Assembly: GCF_900094545.1 (NCBI RefSeq)
Contig: NZ_FMAH01000008.1
Span: 108,431 to 172,430 of the forward strand
Direction of reading: 5' to 3'
DNA from: Martinezella miluonensis
GTDB lineage: Bacteria; Pseudomonadota; Alphaproteobacteria; Rhizobiales; Rhizobiaceae
Length of the DNA stretch: 64,000 nt
Shown here: one piece after another, positions 30,839 to 40,010 of the stretch
How positions within the stretch are numbered: position 1 is the stretch's first letter
Layout of the letters: every line of letters starts with the position of its first letter
The notes under the pieces: generated by a model
Databases searched by the model: none
Told to the model about the DNA's origin: nothing
What the model saw: the letters and a program-made list of their open reading frames with translations, nothing else
Program-made: the position numbers and the translations under genes

Positions 30839-32350
30839 TTATGCCCGGCCGATCCCAGCCTTCTCGCACCATTCGCGTAAGGGGGTGAGCGCTTCGTGTT
30901 CGAAGGCGATGGCGAGATAAGCGAGCGTGCGCGGCATGTGCTTGAGATATCCCGGCTTGCCGTCGCGCTGTAAGAGCCGCACCCAGAGGCCGGCAAGCTT
31001 GCAATTGCGTTGCGCCGACATGATCGCCCAGCTCTTCAGGAATTTCGCCTCGTCAAACCCGCCTTGCGCATGGCGCAGCGCGAGGTAGTCGGTCATCAGC
31101 TGGTCATGCAGACCGCGCTCGATCGTCACCCGGGCATCCTGTACCAGCGAAGCAACATCGTAGGAGGTCGGCCCGATCATCGCATCCTGGAAATCGATGA
31201 GGCCGATGCGCTGAATGCCCTTTTCCTGCGCCCGCCAGATGATATTCGGCGAGTGCATGTCACGCAGCAGCAGGTTCTTTTCCGCATCCTCGAGCTGATC
31301 GATCAGCTTGTCCCAAATCACCAGATAGTCGGCGCGTTCCTCATCGCTTGCGGGCGTGCCGCGCTTCCAGGGCAGATGCCAGTCGAGAAGCAGCCGCGCT
31401 TCCATCTTCATCGCGGTCCGGTCGAAATCCGGAATGTGATGGACGTGATCCGGCGTTACCGGGATGTCACGGGGAATGGAAAGGCCATGCAAATGCGCGA
31501 GGCAGGCGACGCTTTCGCGATAGCGCTCGGCAATCGGCTTGCCTTGCGCGTCGAGCACGCCGTCGGTGCCGAGATCCTCGATCAGAAGAATGCCCTGATC
31601 GTAATCGGCAGCGAAGATTTCCGGAGCGGCAAAGCTGTTTTCGCGCAGGATGTTGGCGATCGCCACAAAGGGATAGGTATCCCAGGCAAGATGCGCGACC
31701 TTCGGGTAGGGCTTGCCGTCGAGCACGGGCGGCCCTTCCGGCAGGCCCGGCCAATCCATCAGGATCACACGGTCGCCGCCATCGCTTGGATAGATGGACT
31801 CATAGGCGCGTAGCGAGGCATCGCCAGTCAGGAAGCGCCTGAGCGCGCCGCGATAGCCGTTTGAATCGAGAAAGGCACGGATATCAAGCACGCGCTCGAT
31901 GCGCACCATCTGCTTGGCCGGTGCTGTGATGGTGACCCGCCGTCCTTCGCCTTCATGCGTGAGCTTGAGGTCGATGCGCTCCTTCGGCAGCTCGCCTTCG
32001 GCCATTTCGGGCCATTCGACAAGGCAGATACCGGTCTGCAGAGCTTCGTCGAAGCCAAGTTCCGTCAATTCACTGGCATCGCCGAGGCGATAGAGATCGA
32101 AATGCGAGACAGGAATACGTAGCTCGTAGGATTGCACGAGCGTAAACGTCGGGCTCGGCACATCCAGTTCGGCATCGTCGGCCATGGCGCGCAGCAGTGC
32201 GCGTGCGAGCGAGGATTTGCCGGCGCCGAGATCGCCAGACAGCGCCAGACAGTCACCGACCTTCAATGCCAGCGCCAGATCCTCGCCGAGCTGAGCCGTG
32301 GCGGCGTCATCTGCGAGGAAGAGGGAAATGCTGCTGTTCGAGGCTGTCAT
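30839..32350 (-). CDS. TsaE (tRNA t6A ATPase) fused to AmgK-type sugar kinase
   Basis: This 503-residue protein has two domains. Residues 1 to about 155 are TsaE, the ATPase that supports threonylcarbamoyl-adenosine formation in tRNA. They show GDLGAGKSS at 39-47, SPTFTLVQSYEL, HFDLYRLGD and LVEWPE. From about residue 165 a phosphotransferase (APH/choline-kinase fold) follows, with LLRDMHSPNIIW near 365 and GLIDFQDAMIGP near 385, as in AmgK. No stop or frameshift separates them. The start overlaps the divL stop (ATGA at 32347-32350). The fusion is a recognised arrangement in Rhizobiaceae; kinase substrate specificity is inferred from the murU-like neighbour. Confidence 0.93.
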   Translation of the reverse strand: MTASNSSISLFLADDAATAQLGEDLALALKVGDCLALSGDLGAGKSSLARALLRAMADDAELDVPSPTFTLVQSYELRIPVSHFDLYRLGDASELTELGFDEALQTGICLVEWPEMAEGELPKERIDLKLTHEGEGRRVTITAPAKQMVRIERVLDIRAFLDSNGYRGALRRFLTGDASLRAYESIYPSDGGDRVILMDWPGLPEGPPVLDGKPYPKVAHLAWDTYPFVAIANILRENSFAAPEIFAADYDQGILLIEDLGTDGVLDAQGKPIAERYRESVACLAHLHGLSIPRDIPVTPDHVHHIPDFDRTAMKMEARLLLDWHLPWKRGTPASDEERADYLVIWDKLIDQLEDAEKNLLLRDMHSPNIIWRAQEKGIQRIGLIDFQDAMIGPTSYDVASLVQDARVTIERGLHDQLMTDYLALRHAQGGFDEAKFLKSWAIMSAQRNCKLAGLWVRLLQRDGKPGYLKHMPRTLAYLAIAFEHEALTPLREWCEKAGIGRA

Positions 32351-34926
32351 TCTGCTGCGACGGAATGGGGCAATTCAGCCGAAGGAATCCGGCAGGTTAC
32401 GGTCGTGCCCTTGCCCGGCTGGCTCTCGATGGAGACTTCGCCGTCATGCAGGCTGACGAAGCTCTCGACGATGGAAAGGCCGAGGCCCGCGCCGCTGCGC
32501 TTGCCGCCCTTGCCGCCGGAGGCAAAGCGATCGAAGACGCTGTGAATCAGCTCTTCCGATATGCCAGGCCCCTTGTCGGAAACCGAGAAGACGAAATCCG
32601 CACCTTCGCGCCCGCATTTGAGCGCAATCGTCGATCCCTCGGGCGCGAAATTGGCGGCGTTGGTCAGAAGCTTGAGCAGGATCTGCTTCAGCCGCTGCTG
32701 GTCGGCAACGATGGAGCCGAGATGGGCCGGCACGGTGATTTCGAGCGTCACGCCACTTTCCTGCAATCGGTCGGCAATCTGCATCGACACTTCGTCGAGC
32801 AGGTCATTGAGCACGATCTCGGAGTAGTTCAGCCGCATGATGCCGGCGTCGACCGTCGCCAGGTCGAGAATGTCGTTGACCAGCGTCAGGAGCACGGAGG
32901 AGGAAGTCGAGATATGATCGATATATTCGGCCTGCCGGTCATTCAGCGAGCCGATGCCCGGCGTCTTCAACAGGTCGGTGAAGCCGATGATGTTGGTCAG
33001 CGGCGAGCGCAGCTCGTAGGAGACGTGCTGAACGAAGTCGTTCTTCAGCTCGTCCGCCTTCAGCAGCGCATCGTTCTTTTCCGTCAGTGCCCGTTCGGCG
33101 CGCACGCTGTCGGTCTTGTTGACGAAGGTCAGCATGGTCTGCGCGTTCGGCAGCGGAATGACGGCGTAGTCGAGCACCAGATTGGAAAAGAGCTCCAGCG
33201 TCCCCTGCGATGACGGCCGCTCGTCGTCAAAGCTGGTGATCTGCTCGGCAAACCGTTTCCAGCCATCGGGCCGGTCGTAGGAGGGAGCGCAGGCCTCGGC
33301 CAGCGTCTGGATATGCGTGCCGGGCTTGGCCTGCGCCTCTGTGATGTTCCAGAGAATGCGGAAAGCCGGGTTGGAAAGGCGGATGCGTCCATCCGGACCG
33401 AAAACGGCGACGCCTTCGGAGAGATGATCGATGGTTTCGCCCTGCACCTTGACCAGCGTGTTGTAGCGCGTTTCGAGATCGACCTGCTCGGTCAGGTTCT
33501 CGAACACCCAGGTAGCACCCCCCTGCGGATGCGCCGTCGCGAAAACCCTCAGGATCTGGCCGTTGGGCAGATGCCAGAGATCGGTCTGCGTATCGAGCGC
33601 GCGATAGACCGAAAGAACGCCGTCCTTCCATGTCTTCCAGTTCAGCTGTTCCGGCAGCTTCTTGGCGCCGCGCAGCCGGTCCAGAAGCTCGCTATTGTCG
33701 GGCCGCTTCTCGAGGAAGGCGATATCGAGTTCCCAGAGCTGGACGAAGGCCTGATTGTAGAATTGCAGCCGTCTGTCGCCATCGAAGATCGCAACCGGTG
33801 TCGCCAGGTGATCGAGCGTTTCGGCGTGGCTCTTCAGCGTGCGCGCCAGCTCGGCCCGAATCCCTTCCGCCTCGGAAATATCGATCGCCATTCCGGCCGA
33901 ACCGTTCGGCGATTTGACGTCGACGACGTCGAAGAAGGTACGGTTGCCGTGCACGACGGTCGAAATCTTGTCGTGGAAGGGCGATTCCGGGGTTGCGGAG
34001 GCGCGGATGCGCTCGCGGGCCACCGTCGTCAGGAATTCGCGCTCTTCGCGGATCGCTTCCTCGGTCGAAATGGCTTCCACGGCCTCGCCATAGGCCTGAT
34101 TGACCCAGGTGAGCTTGCCTTCGGCATCGCGCTGCCAGACAGGCAGGTCGATGGCGTCGAGCAGATTCTGGAAGGCGGAGATCGAGGTCATCAGCCGGTC
34201 ACGCTCGATCTTCAGCTCGGCCAATTCGGCGCGCAGATTGTTGAGCGCGATGAAGCGGACGAAGGCGCGGCCGCCGGAAATGCGACCCTGCGCTTCGAGA
34301 ATTTCGTCACGATTGGTCTCGACCACCATATCGAAGCTCTGGCCGCTGCCGCGCAGCTTGTCGATCGCCCTGTCGAGTTCGCCGGCCGACCATGATTTCA
34401 GCCAGCGTCCGAAGGCGAGGAACTCGTTGTCCTGCGGTGCGCCGGTTTCGACCGGAAGCTGGCCGAGCAGTTCCGGCCGCGCGTTCTGGCCGTCCCAGAT
34501 GACGATGCGGCGATTCTTGTCGGCGATCAGCGCCTGATATTGCGAAATGCGCTGGTTGGCATCGGACAGCGCCGTGCGAATCTCGCGGCTTTCGCTTTCC
34601 ATATTGCCGCGCTGCCTGACCATCCACATGGTCGACAGGAGCGCTGCGGAAATGACACCGATGATGACGGAGAAGACGGCCATTTCCGATGAGGTGAAGA
34701 GGCGCATGCTCGTCTGCGTGGCGGCATCGCTCTGTGCGAGAACGGGCCCTGCTAGACCGGTCACCAGACCGCCGAAAACGCTGAGCCGCAGCAGGCGGGT
34801 CAATGAAGCCAGCCGGCCCTTGCCATGCTTCGCCCGTCCTGAAAACCAATATGCATCGACCTGCCACAGCCGCGCCGCCGCTCCGCGTAGCGCTGGCTGA
34901 TGCAGGTTGTCTTCCCTTTCAGACAT
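32347..34926 (-). CDS. divL: DivL-type cell-cycle histidine-kinase homologue with Tyr in the H-box
   Basis: This is an 859-residue membrane protein. Hydrophobic segments lie at about 49-66 and 83-103, with a coiled linker and three or more PAS-like domains between about 270 and 600. A HisKA-type dimerisation region and a GHKL ATPase domain follow (NAANFAPEG, SVSDKGPGI, GAGLGLSIV). In the H-box the phospho-accepting His is replaced by Tyr637 (HVSYELRSPLTNIIGF, codon TAC at 33016-33018). This is the diagnostic change of Caulobacter DivL, which binds DivK and promotes CckA kinase. The synteny next to ahcY also fits the Agrobacterium divL locus. Confidence 0.9.
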   Translation of the reverse strand: MSEREDNLHQPALRGAAARLWQVDAYWFSGRAKHGKGRLASLTRLLRLSVFGGLVTGLAGPVLAQSDAATQTSMRLFTSSEMAVFSVIIGVISAALLSTMWMVRQRGNMESESREIRTALSDANQRISQYQALIADKNRRIVIWDGQNARPELLGQLPVETGAPQDNEFLAFGRWLKSWSAGELDRAIDKLRGSGQSFDMVVETNRDEILEAQGRISGGRAFVRFIALNNLRAELAELKIERDRLMTSISAFQNLLDAIDLPVWQRDAEGKLTWVNQAYGEAVEAISTEEAIREEREFLTTVARERIRASATPESPFHDKISTVVHGNRTFFDVVDVKSPNGSAGMAIDISEAEGIRAELARTLKSHAETLDHLATPVAIFDGDRRLQFYNQAFVQLWELDIAFLEKRPDNSELLDRLRGAKKLPEQLNWKTWKDGVLSVYRALDTQTDLWHLPNGQILRVFATAHPQGGATWVFENLTEQVDLETRYNTLVKVQGETIDHLSEGVAVFGPDGRIRLSNPAFRILWNITEAQAKPGTHIQTLAEACAPSYDRPDGWKRFAEQITSFDDERPSSQGTLELFSNLVLDYAVIPLPNAQTMLTFVNKTDSVRAERALTEKNDALLKADELKNDFVQHVSYELRSPLTNIIGFTDLLKTPGIGSLNDRQAEYIDHISTSSSVLLTLVNDILDLATVDAGIMRLNYSEIVLNDLLDEVSMQIADRLQESGVTLEITVPAHLGSIVADQQRLKQILLKLLTNAANFAPEGSTIALKCGREGADFVFSVSDKGPGISEELIHSVFDRFASGGKGGKRSGAGLGLSIVESFVSLHDGEVSIESQPGKGTTVTCRIPSAELPHSVAAE

Positions 34927-34948
34927 AAGAGGTCTGTCTCCGTCCTTT

Positions 34949-35060
34949 AGAGCATGATGCCGAAAAGTGTAAGCGGTTTTCGGACGACATTATGCTCTAC
35001 TTCTTTGATTTAGAGCTGATTCAGATCTCTGGTCGAATAGACCAAAAATCATCCGCTCTA
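34949..35060 (+). repeat. Dispersed hairpin repeat, long copy B (5' of divL)
   Basis: This 112-bp copy is the reverse-oriented sister of copy A. The outer stem is AGAGCATGATG/CATTATGCTCT and the inner stem CGAAAA/TTTTCG around gtgtaagcgg, with a second half ending AAAATCATCCGCTCT. It sits in the divL-ahcY gap (34927-35241). Apart from it and the ahcY terminator, that gap holds nothing I recognise. Confidence 0.85.
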
Positions 35061-35175
35061 ATGTGCCGCATCCTGACAAGACATCCCATTTTCATGGCTC
35101 CGGGCGGGCCCGGTTCGTCACGAATCAAGTCTAAAAACAATACTGCCTAAGGGAATCGGCGGGAAGGGAGCTGGC

Positions 35176-35213
35176 TAAAAAATAAGCCCCGGCATTTGTC
35201 AATGCCAGGGCCA
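35176..35213 (-). terminator. Rho-independent terminator of ahcY
   Basis: On the minus strand the stem GGCCCTGGCATT / AAATGCCGGGGC is followed by TTATTTTTT, a standard intrinsic terminator 29 bp after the ahcY stop. Confidence 0.9.
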
Positions 35214-35241
35214 CAAGATGTTGTGGATACTATCGTTACAA

Positions 35242-36642
35242 TCAGTATCTGTAGTGGTCGGACTTGAACGGACCCTGTGGCGTCACGCCGATATACGATG
35301 CCTGCTCTTCGGAAAGCTCCGTCAACTTCACGCCGAGCTTGGCGAGATGCAGGCGAGCGACCTTCTCGTCGAGGTGCTTCGGCAGAACGTAGACTTCGTT
35401 CTTGTACTGGCCGGGCTTGGTGAAGAGCTCGATCTGCGCCAACGTCTGGTTGGTGAAGGAAGCCGACATCACGAAGGACGGGTGGCCGGTGGCGTTGCCG
35501 AGGTTGAGCAGGCGGCCTTCCGACAGCAGGATGATGCGGTTGCCCTTGGAGAATTCGACCAGGTCGACCTGCGGCTTGATGTTCGTCCACTTCTGGTTAC
35601 GCAGAGCGGCAACCTGGATTTCGTTGTCGAAGTGGCCGATGTTGCCGACGATCGCCATGTCCTTCATCGCGCGCATATGGTCGATGCGGATGACGTCCTT
35701 GTTGCCGGTCGTGGTGATGAAGATGTCGGCGCTGGAGACGACGTCTTCGAGCTGAACGACTTCATAACCGTCCATGGCAGCCTGGAGCGCGCAGATCGGG
35801 TCGACTTCCGTGACCTTGACGCGTGCGCCGGCGCCGGAAAGCGAAGCGGCGGAACCCTTGCCGACGTCGCCGTAACCGCAGACGACGGCGACCTTGCCGG
35901 CCATCATGACGTCGGTGGCGCGGCGGATACCGTCAACCAGCGACTCCTTGCAGCCGTACTTGTTGTCGAACTTCGACTTGGTGACGCTATCGTTGACGTT
36001 GATGGCCGGGAAGGGCAGCAGGCCCTTCTGGCTGAGCTGGTAGAGGCGGTTGACGCCGGTGGTGGTTTCTTCGGTCACGCCCTTGATGGCGTCGCGCTGC
36101 TTGGTGAACCAGCCCGGCGAAGCCTTGAGGCGCTTCTTGATCTGCGCGAAAAGGATTTCCTCTTCCTCCGAATGCGGATGGGAGAGCACGTCCTCACCGG
36201 CTTCAGCGCGGGCGCCGAGCAGGATATACATCGTGGCGTCGCCGCCGTCGTCGAGGATCATGTTGGAAACGCCACCATCGGTCCACTGGAAGATCTTGTC
36301 CGTGTAGGTCCAGTAATCTTCGAGGCTCTCACCCTTGATAGCGAAGACCGGAACGCCGGAGGCGGCGATTGCGGCAGCGGCATGGTCCTGCGTCGAGAAG
36401 ATGTTGCACGATGCCCAGCGCACCTGAGCGCCGAGGGCGACCAGCGTCTCGATGAGAACGGCGGTCTGGATCGTCATGTGCAGCGATCCGGTGATGCGCG
36501 CGCCCTTCAGCGGCTGTGCTTCGCCGAATTCGGCGCGGCAAGCCATTAGGCCCGGCATCTCGGTTTCGGCGATCGTGATTTCCTTGCGGCCGAAGTCGGC
36601 AAGGCCGATATCCGCGACGACGTAGTCCTTTTCAGTGCTCAT
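35242..36642 (-). CDS. ahcY: Adenosylhomocysteinase
   Basis: This 466-residue NAD-containing enzyme splits S-adenosylhomocysteine to adenosine and homocysteine, clearing the product of methyl transfer. It has the family's [28 protein letters not shown] and GCKESL. The NAD loop is [13 protein letters not shown], with TTTGNKD and HFDNEIQV downstream, and the C-terminus is PFKSDHYRY. The start at 36642 ([13 protein letters not shown]) matches family members; the frame stays open upstream to 36765 without similarity. A perfect inverted repeat at 36770-36799 is a likely operator. Confidence 0.98.
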   Translation of the reverse strand: MSTEKDYVVADIGLADFGRKEITIAETEMPGLMACRAEFGEAQPLKGARITGSLHMTIQTAVLIETLVALGAQVRWASCNIFSTQDHAAAAIAASGVPVFAIKGESLEDYWTYTDKIFQWTDGGVSNMILDDGGDATMYILLGARAEAGEDVLSHPHSEEEEILFAQIKKRLKASPGWFTKQRDAIKGVTEETTTGVNRLYQLSQKGLLPFPAINVNDSVTKSKFDNKYGCKESLVDGIRRATDVMMAGKVAVVCGYGDVGKGSAASLSGAGARVKVTEVDPICALQAAMDGYEVVQLEDVVSSADIFITTTGNKDVIRIDHMRAMKDMAIVGNIGHFDNEIQVAALRNQKWTNIKPQVDLVEFSKGNRIILLSEGRLLNLGNATGHPSFVMSASFTNQTLAQIELFTKPGQYKNEVYVLPKHLDEKVARLHLAKLGVKLTELSEEQASYIGVTPQGPFKSDHYRY

Positions 36643-36769
36643 GAAGATCTCCAGCCTGAACGATGCAATCGCGCCAAAGGCAAACGCCTCGGCCGAATGC
36701 AACAAGAATTGCACGCTGACAGCGTGTGGATGATGCCGTGTAGCAGGCTTCAGGGCGGAAATCAATAAT

Positions 36770-36799
36770 GATATAAAGAAGTCTTTATGTCTTTATATC
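36770..36799. promoter_or_regulatory. Inverted-repeat operator upstream of ahcY (SahR-like)
   Basis: GATATAAAGA (36770-36779) and TCTTTATATC (36790-36799) form a perfect 10-bp inverted repeat. Nested in it is ATAAAGA-AG-TCTTTAT (36773-36788). It resembles the sites described for the ArsR-family regulator SahR of methionine and SAH metabolism. It also lies just after ptsH and could fold as a weak terminator there. Confidence 0.65.
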
Positions 36800-36823
36800 C
36801 AGGCGGCGGCTGGCGGGAAACGC

Positions 36824-37099
36824 CTAGATTTCTTCGCCGAACTTGTTGGCCACCAGCTGGTCCAGCGCTTCGAGCGCTTCGGCAGCCTGATTGCCGCTTG
36901 CCGTCACCGTGACGCTGCAGCCGGGGCTGGCCGCCAGCATCATCAGGCCCATGATCGAAGTGCCGCCGACCGTCGTGCCGTCCTTCGAAACGGTGATGGC
37001 GGCGTCGTAGGCTGCGACGGTCTGGACGAATTTGGCGGAGGCGCGGGCATGGAGGCCCCGCTTGTTGATGATCAGGAGTTCACGGGAAAGCTCAGTCAT
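36824..37099 (-). CDS. ptsH: HPr-family phosphocarrier protein
   Basis: A 91-residue small phosphocarrier. His17 in NKRGLHARASAKF is the phosphoenolpyruvate-derived phosphorylation site, and Ser48 in GGTSIMGLMMLAAS is the HPr-kinase site. Both are intact, so regulation by the upstream hprK product is plausible. It is the last gene of the hprK-EIIA-ptsH set, 18 bp after the EIIA gene. No sugar permease gene is nearby, which fits a purely regulatory PTS as known in alphaproteobacteria. Confidence 0.96.
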   Translation of the reverse strand: MTELSRELLIINKRGLHARASAKFVQTVAAYDAAITVSKDGTTVGGTSIMGLMMLAASPGCSVTVTASGNQAAEALEALDQLVANKFGEEI

Positions 37100-37117
37100 G
37101 GGGGCGGTGCTGTCTCG

Positions 37118-37519
37118 TCATTTGCCGCTGAGCACGCGGCTGGCCACGTTGATGTATTTGCGACCGGCCTCTGAAGCCTCCACCAGGGCTTTCTCCATGT
37201 TGTTGTCGCCGCGCACGCCGGCGAGCTTGATGAGCATCGGCAGATTGACGCCGGCGATGACCTCGGTGTGGCCGCTATTCATGACGGAGATTGCGAGATT
37301 GGAGGGAGTGCCGCCGAACATGTCGGTGAGGATGATGACGCCATGTCCGTCATCGGCGCCGGCGACGGCCTGCAGGATGTCCTGCCGCCGCTTGTCCATG
37401 TCGTCTTCGGGACCAATGCATACCGTCTCTATGAACTTCTGCGGACCAACGACATGCTCGACGGCATGCCGAAACTCTTCAGCCAGCTTGCCATGAGTGA
37501 CAAGCACAAGTCCGATCAT
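37118..37519 (-). CDS. PTS EIIA component, mannose type
   Basis: A 133-residue EIIA-Man family protein with active-site His9 in MIGLVLVTHGKLAEEF, the start being ATG 37519. The rest is GVIILTDMFGGTPSNLAI and VIAGVNLPMLIKLA. An in-frame start at 37585 would add 22 unrelated residues. In rhizobia this protein (often named ManX) works with HPr and HprK rather than with a transporter. The gap to hprK (152 bp) holds no recognisable signal. Confidence 0.93.
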   Translation of the reverse strand: MIGLVLVTHGKLAEEFRHAVEHVVGPQKFIETVCIGPEDDMDKRRQDILQAVAGADDGHGVIILTDMFGGTPSNLAISVMNSGHTEVIAGVNLPMLIKLAGVRGDNNMEKALVEASEAGRKYINVASRVLSGK

Positions 37520-37671
37520 GATATTACTGCTCCCATCGCATACGCAAACAGGTGGCCAATATCGCAATGCAGCAATGTCGTCCACCGGTGGGGGGACATC
37601 TTGGCGATGAAAAGACGAAGTGCAAGCTTAAAATACAGGATTTGAGCGCCGGTTGAGGCCAAGTCGGCCAA

Positions 37672-38136
37672 TTAATCCAGTCTGGCGCCGATTTTCGCTG
37701 TTATTATGGCGAGTGGATTCGCGGAGGTTGCGGACAGGCGGATCAAGGGCAACCGAATGGAGCCAGTGACGTCGATCTGCTCGTCTTCGGGTGGCAATCT
37801 CTCGGCCGTCGCCGGATCGACCGGACGGATGGCAAAGTGCATCTCAGCCTTTGAAATGTAAGGCATACGAACGATGCCGGTATAGCGAATCTCCATCAGA
37901 CCAGCGATTGTCGGCGGGCATTCGGCGGTTACCGAACCGTCCTGCTTTGCAATCAGCACGCGGTCGTCGGCCACCAGCATGGCTGCAAGTCCGAGCGGCT
38001 TGGCAGCCGCAAGGCAAGAGAAGGCGAGGGTGGATTTGCCGCTTCCCGAGGGGCCGAGAAATAAAAGCCCGGTCTTGCCGATGACGATCGCCGTGGCGTG
38101 GATATTGGTTGCTTCGCCGGTCATGCGGGCGCTCAT
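37672..38136 (-). CDS. hprK: HPr kinase/phosphorylase, short alphaproteobacterial form
   Basis: This 154-residue bifunctional kinase/phosphorylase acts on Ser of HPr. The Walker A is GPSGSGKS (residues 28-35) and the signature region is LMEIRYTGIVRM. It is about half the length of the Firmicutes enzyme because the N-terminal domain is missing, which is usual in alphaproteobacteria. The start overlaps the chvG stop (ATGA at 38133-38136), so its synthesis is tied to the ChvG sensor. Confidence 0.93.
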   Translation of the reverse strand: MSARMTGEATNIHATAIVIGKTGLLFLGPSGSGKSTLAFSCLAAAKPLGLAAMLVADDRVLIAKQDGSVTAECPPTIAGLMEIRYTGIVRMPYISKAEMHFAIRPVDPATAERLPPEDEQIDVTGSIRLPLIRLSATSANPLAIITAKIGARLD

Positions 38137-39971
38137 GCCTGCGTCTTGGCGGGCAGCGAGAGGATGAAACGCGCGCCGAGCAGCGTCATGCCATCGCTGT
38201 CGACGATGTTTTCAGCGCGCAGCGATCCGCCATGTGCCTCGGCGATCTGCCGGCTGATGGAGAGACCGAGGCCGGAATTCTGCCCGAAGCCTTCCGATTC
38301 CGGCCGGTCGGTGTAGAAGCGCTCGAAGATGCGGTCGATATTCTCGGCCTGGATGCCCGGACCGTTGTCCTCGATATAGATGACGCAGCGCGTTCTCGTG
38401 CGCGTCAGCCTGACCGTGATCTTGCCGGTCTCGTTCGGAACGAAAGACCGGGCGTTCTCGATGAGGTTCGTGACGATCTGGCCGATGCGCAGGTCGTGGC
38501 CGTCGACCGTAAACTTCGCCTTGTTGGCCGGCTTACGGTCGATCACATATTCGATCTCGACGGCCCGCTTGCTGTGTCCCACTTGCCGCGAAATGTCGAT
38601 CATGTCGCGCAGCAGCACTTCCAGATCGAGCGATCTCGCGTCCGAACGGGCGAGTTCGGCGTCGAGCCGCGATGCGTCGGAGATGTCGCTGATCAGGCGA
38701 TCGAGGCGGCGAACGTCATGCTGGATCACATCCATCAGCCGCTTCTTGGAATCGTCGCTCTTGGCGAGCGGCAGCGTTTCGACGGCGCTGCGCAGCGATG
38801 TCAGCGGGTTCTTCAGTTCGTGGCTGACGTCGGCCGCGAAGCTTTCGATCGCGTCGATGCGGTCGTAAAGCGCCGATGTCATGTCGCGCAGCGCGATCGA
38901 CAGGTTGCCGATTTCGTCTTGCCGGGCCGAGAAATCCGGAATTTCCTCGCGCTCCTTCGCCCCGCCGCGGCGCACGCGAATGGCCGCGGCGGAGAGCCGG
39001 CGCAGCGGATTGGCGATGGTGGACGACAGCAGCAGCGACAACACGACGTTGACCAGCGTCGCGACGCCGAAGACGCGCATGATCGCCAGGCGTTCGGCAT
39101 GAACGATCTTGTCGATATCACCGGCCTGGGTCGATAGCAGCAACACACCGAGCACGGCGCGGAAGCGCTGGACCGGCACGGCGACGGAAACGATCAGCTC
39201 GCCCTTCTCCGTGGTGCGGACCACGGCGCCGCGCACGCCCGTCAGCGCATTCATGACTTCCGGATAGATGGAGCCGTCGCCGCCAGGCGCTTCCTTGTAA
39301 ACAGGCAGGTTGCCCGGCTGCAGCATCTTGTTGAGCAGACCGCTGAACCAGTCGGACCAGCTCTGCTTCTCGTCGTCGACCGGCGGCAGATCGTAGCGCA
39401 GCACCTGGCCACGCGAATAAAGATGGCGGCTGTCGAGCAGCAGGTTCGCATCGGCATCGAAGATGCGGGCGCGGGTGCGCGTCGGCGAGATCAGCCGCGT
39501 CAGCACCGGCGCCACCTTTTCCGGATCGATCGGGAATTCCAGATCCTCGTCGTTCGGAACGGGCGTAATGCTCTGGCCTGCCTGGAGCTCCAACAGTTTC
39601 TGCGGATCGATGGTGATGGAGTTCGTATCGACCGAAGCCGAAGCCGAAACGGCGCCGGCGATGATTTCGCCTTGCGTCAGCAGACTTTCGACCCGCGCGT
39701 CGATCAGGCCTTCGCGAAACTGGTTGAGATAAAGAATGCCGCCGACAAGGACGACCAGCGCCGCAAGATTGAAGAACAGGATGCGGCGCGTCAGGCTCGA
39801 AAATACGGCATTGCCGAAGATGCGGCGGATCAGAACGAAGGGATGGGTCCAGCGTCGGCGCGCGATTCGAGCGCCGCTCGGGCCTTCCGAGTCGTCTATA
39901 TCTCTGTCCTGCACCAGCTGTGCCAAGCCAACGGCCCTTTCGAAGAACGGGATCGTCGATCCCGTCCGCAT
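38133..39971 (-). CDS. chvG: ChvG/ExoS sensor histidine kinase
   Basis: This 612-residue inner-membrane sensor of envelope/acid stress has a transmembrane helix near residues 65-85 ([19 protein letters not shown]). A periplasmic domain of about 180 residues follows, then a second helix near 300-320, a HAMP region, and the H-box [17 protein letters not shown] with His384. The ATPase domain shows [18 protein letters not shown] and [11 protein letters not shown]. It sits 39 bp after chvI. In S. meliloti and Agrobacterium this system is controlled by ExoR and governs exopolysaccharide, motility and acid response. The exact start could be later than 39971. Confidence 0.95.
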   Translation of the reverse strand: MRTGSTIPFFERAVGLAQLVQDRDIDDSEGPSGARIARRRWTHPFVLIRRIFGNAVFSSLTRRILFFNLAALVVLVGGILYLNQFREGLIDARVESLLTQGEIIAGAVSASASVDTNSITIDPQKLLELQAGQSITPVPNDEDLEFPIDPEKVAPVLTRLISPTRTRARIFDADANLLLDSRHLYSRGQVLRYDLPPVDDEKQSWSDWFSGLLNKMLQPGNLPVYKEAPGGDGSIYPEVMNALTGVRGAVVRTTEKGELIVSVAVPVQRFRAVLGVLLLSTQAGDIDKIVHAERLAIMRVFGVATLVNVVLSLLLSSTIANPLRRLSAAAIRVRRGGAKEREEIPDFSARQDEIGNLSIALRDMTSALYDRIDAIESFAADVSHELKNPLTSLRSAVETLPLAKSDDSKKRLMDVIQHDVRRLDRLISDISDASRLDAELARSDARSLDLEVLLRDMIDISRQVGHSKRAVEIEYVIDRKPANKAKFTVDGHDLRIGQIVTNLIENARSFVPNETGKITVRLTRTRTRCVIYIEDNGPGIQAENIDRIFERFYTDRPESEGFGQNSGLGLSISRQIAEAHGGSLRAENIVDSDGMTLLGARFILSLPAKTQA

Positions 39972-40010
39972 GCTCTTATTTCATCGTTTGCCGTATGGTC
40001 CAGTTAACTC

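Noticed and set aside
35061..35241. Riboswitch or small RNA gene between divL and ahcY
   Set aside because: Beyond the repeat and the ahcY terminator no conserved fold was recognised.
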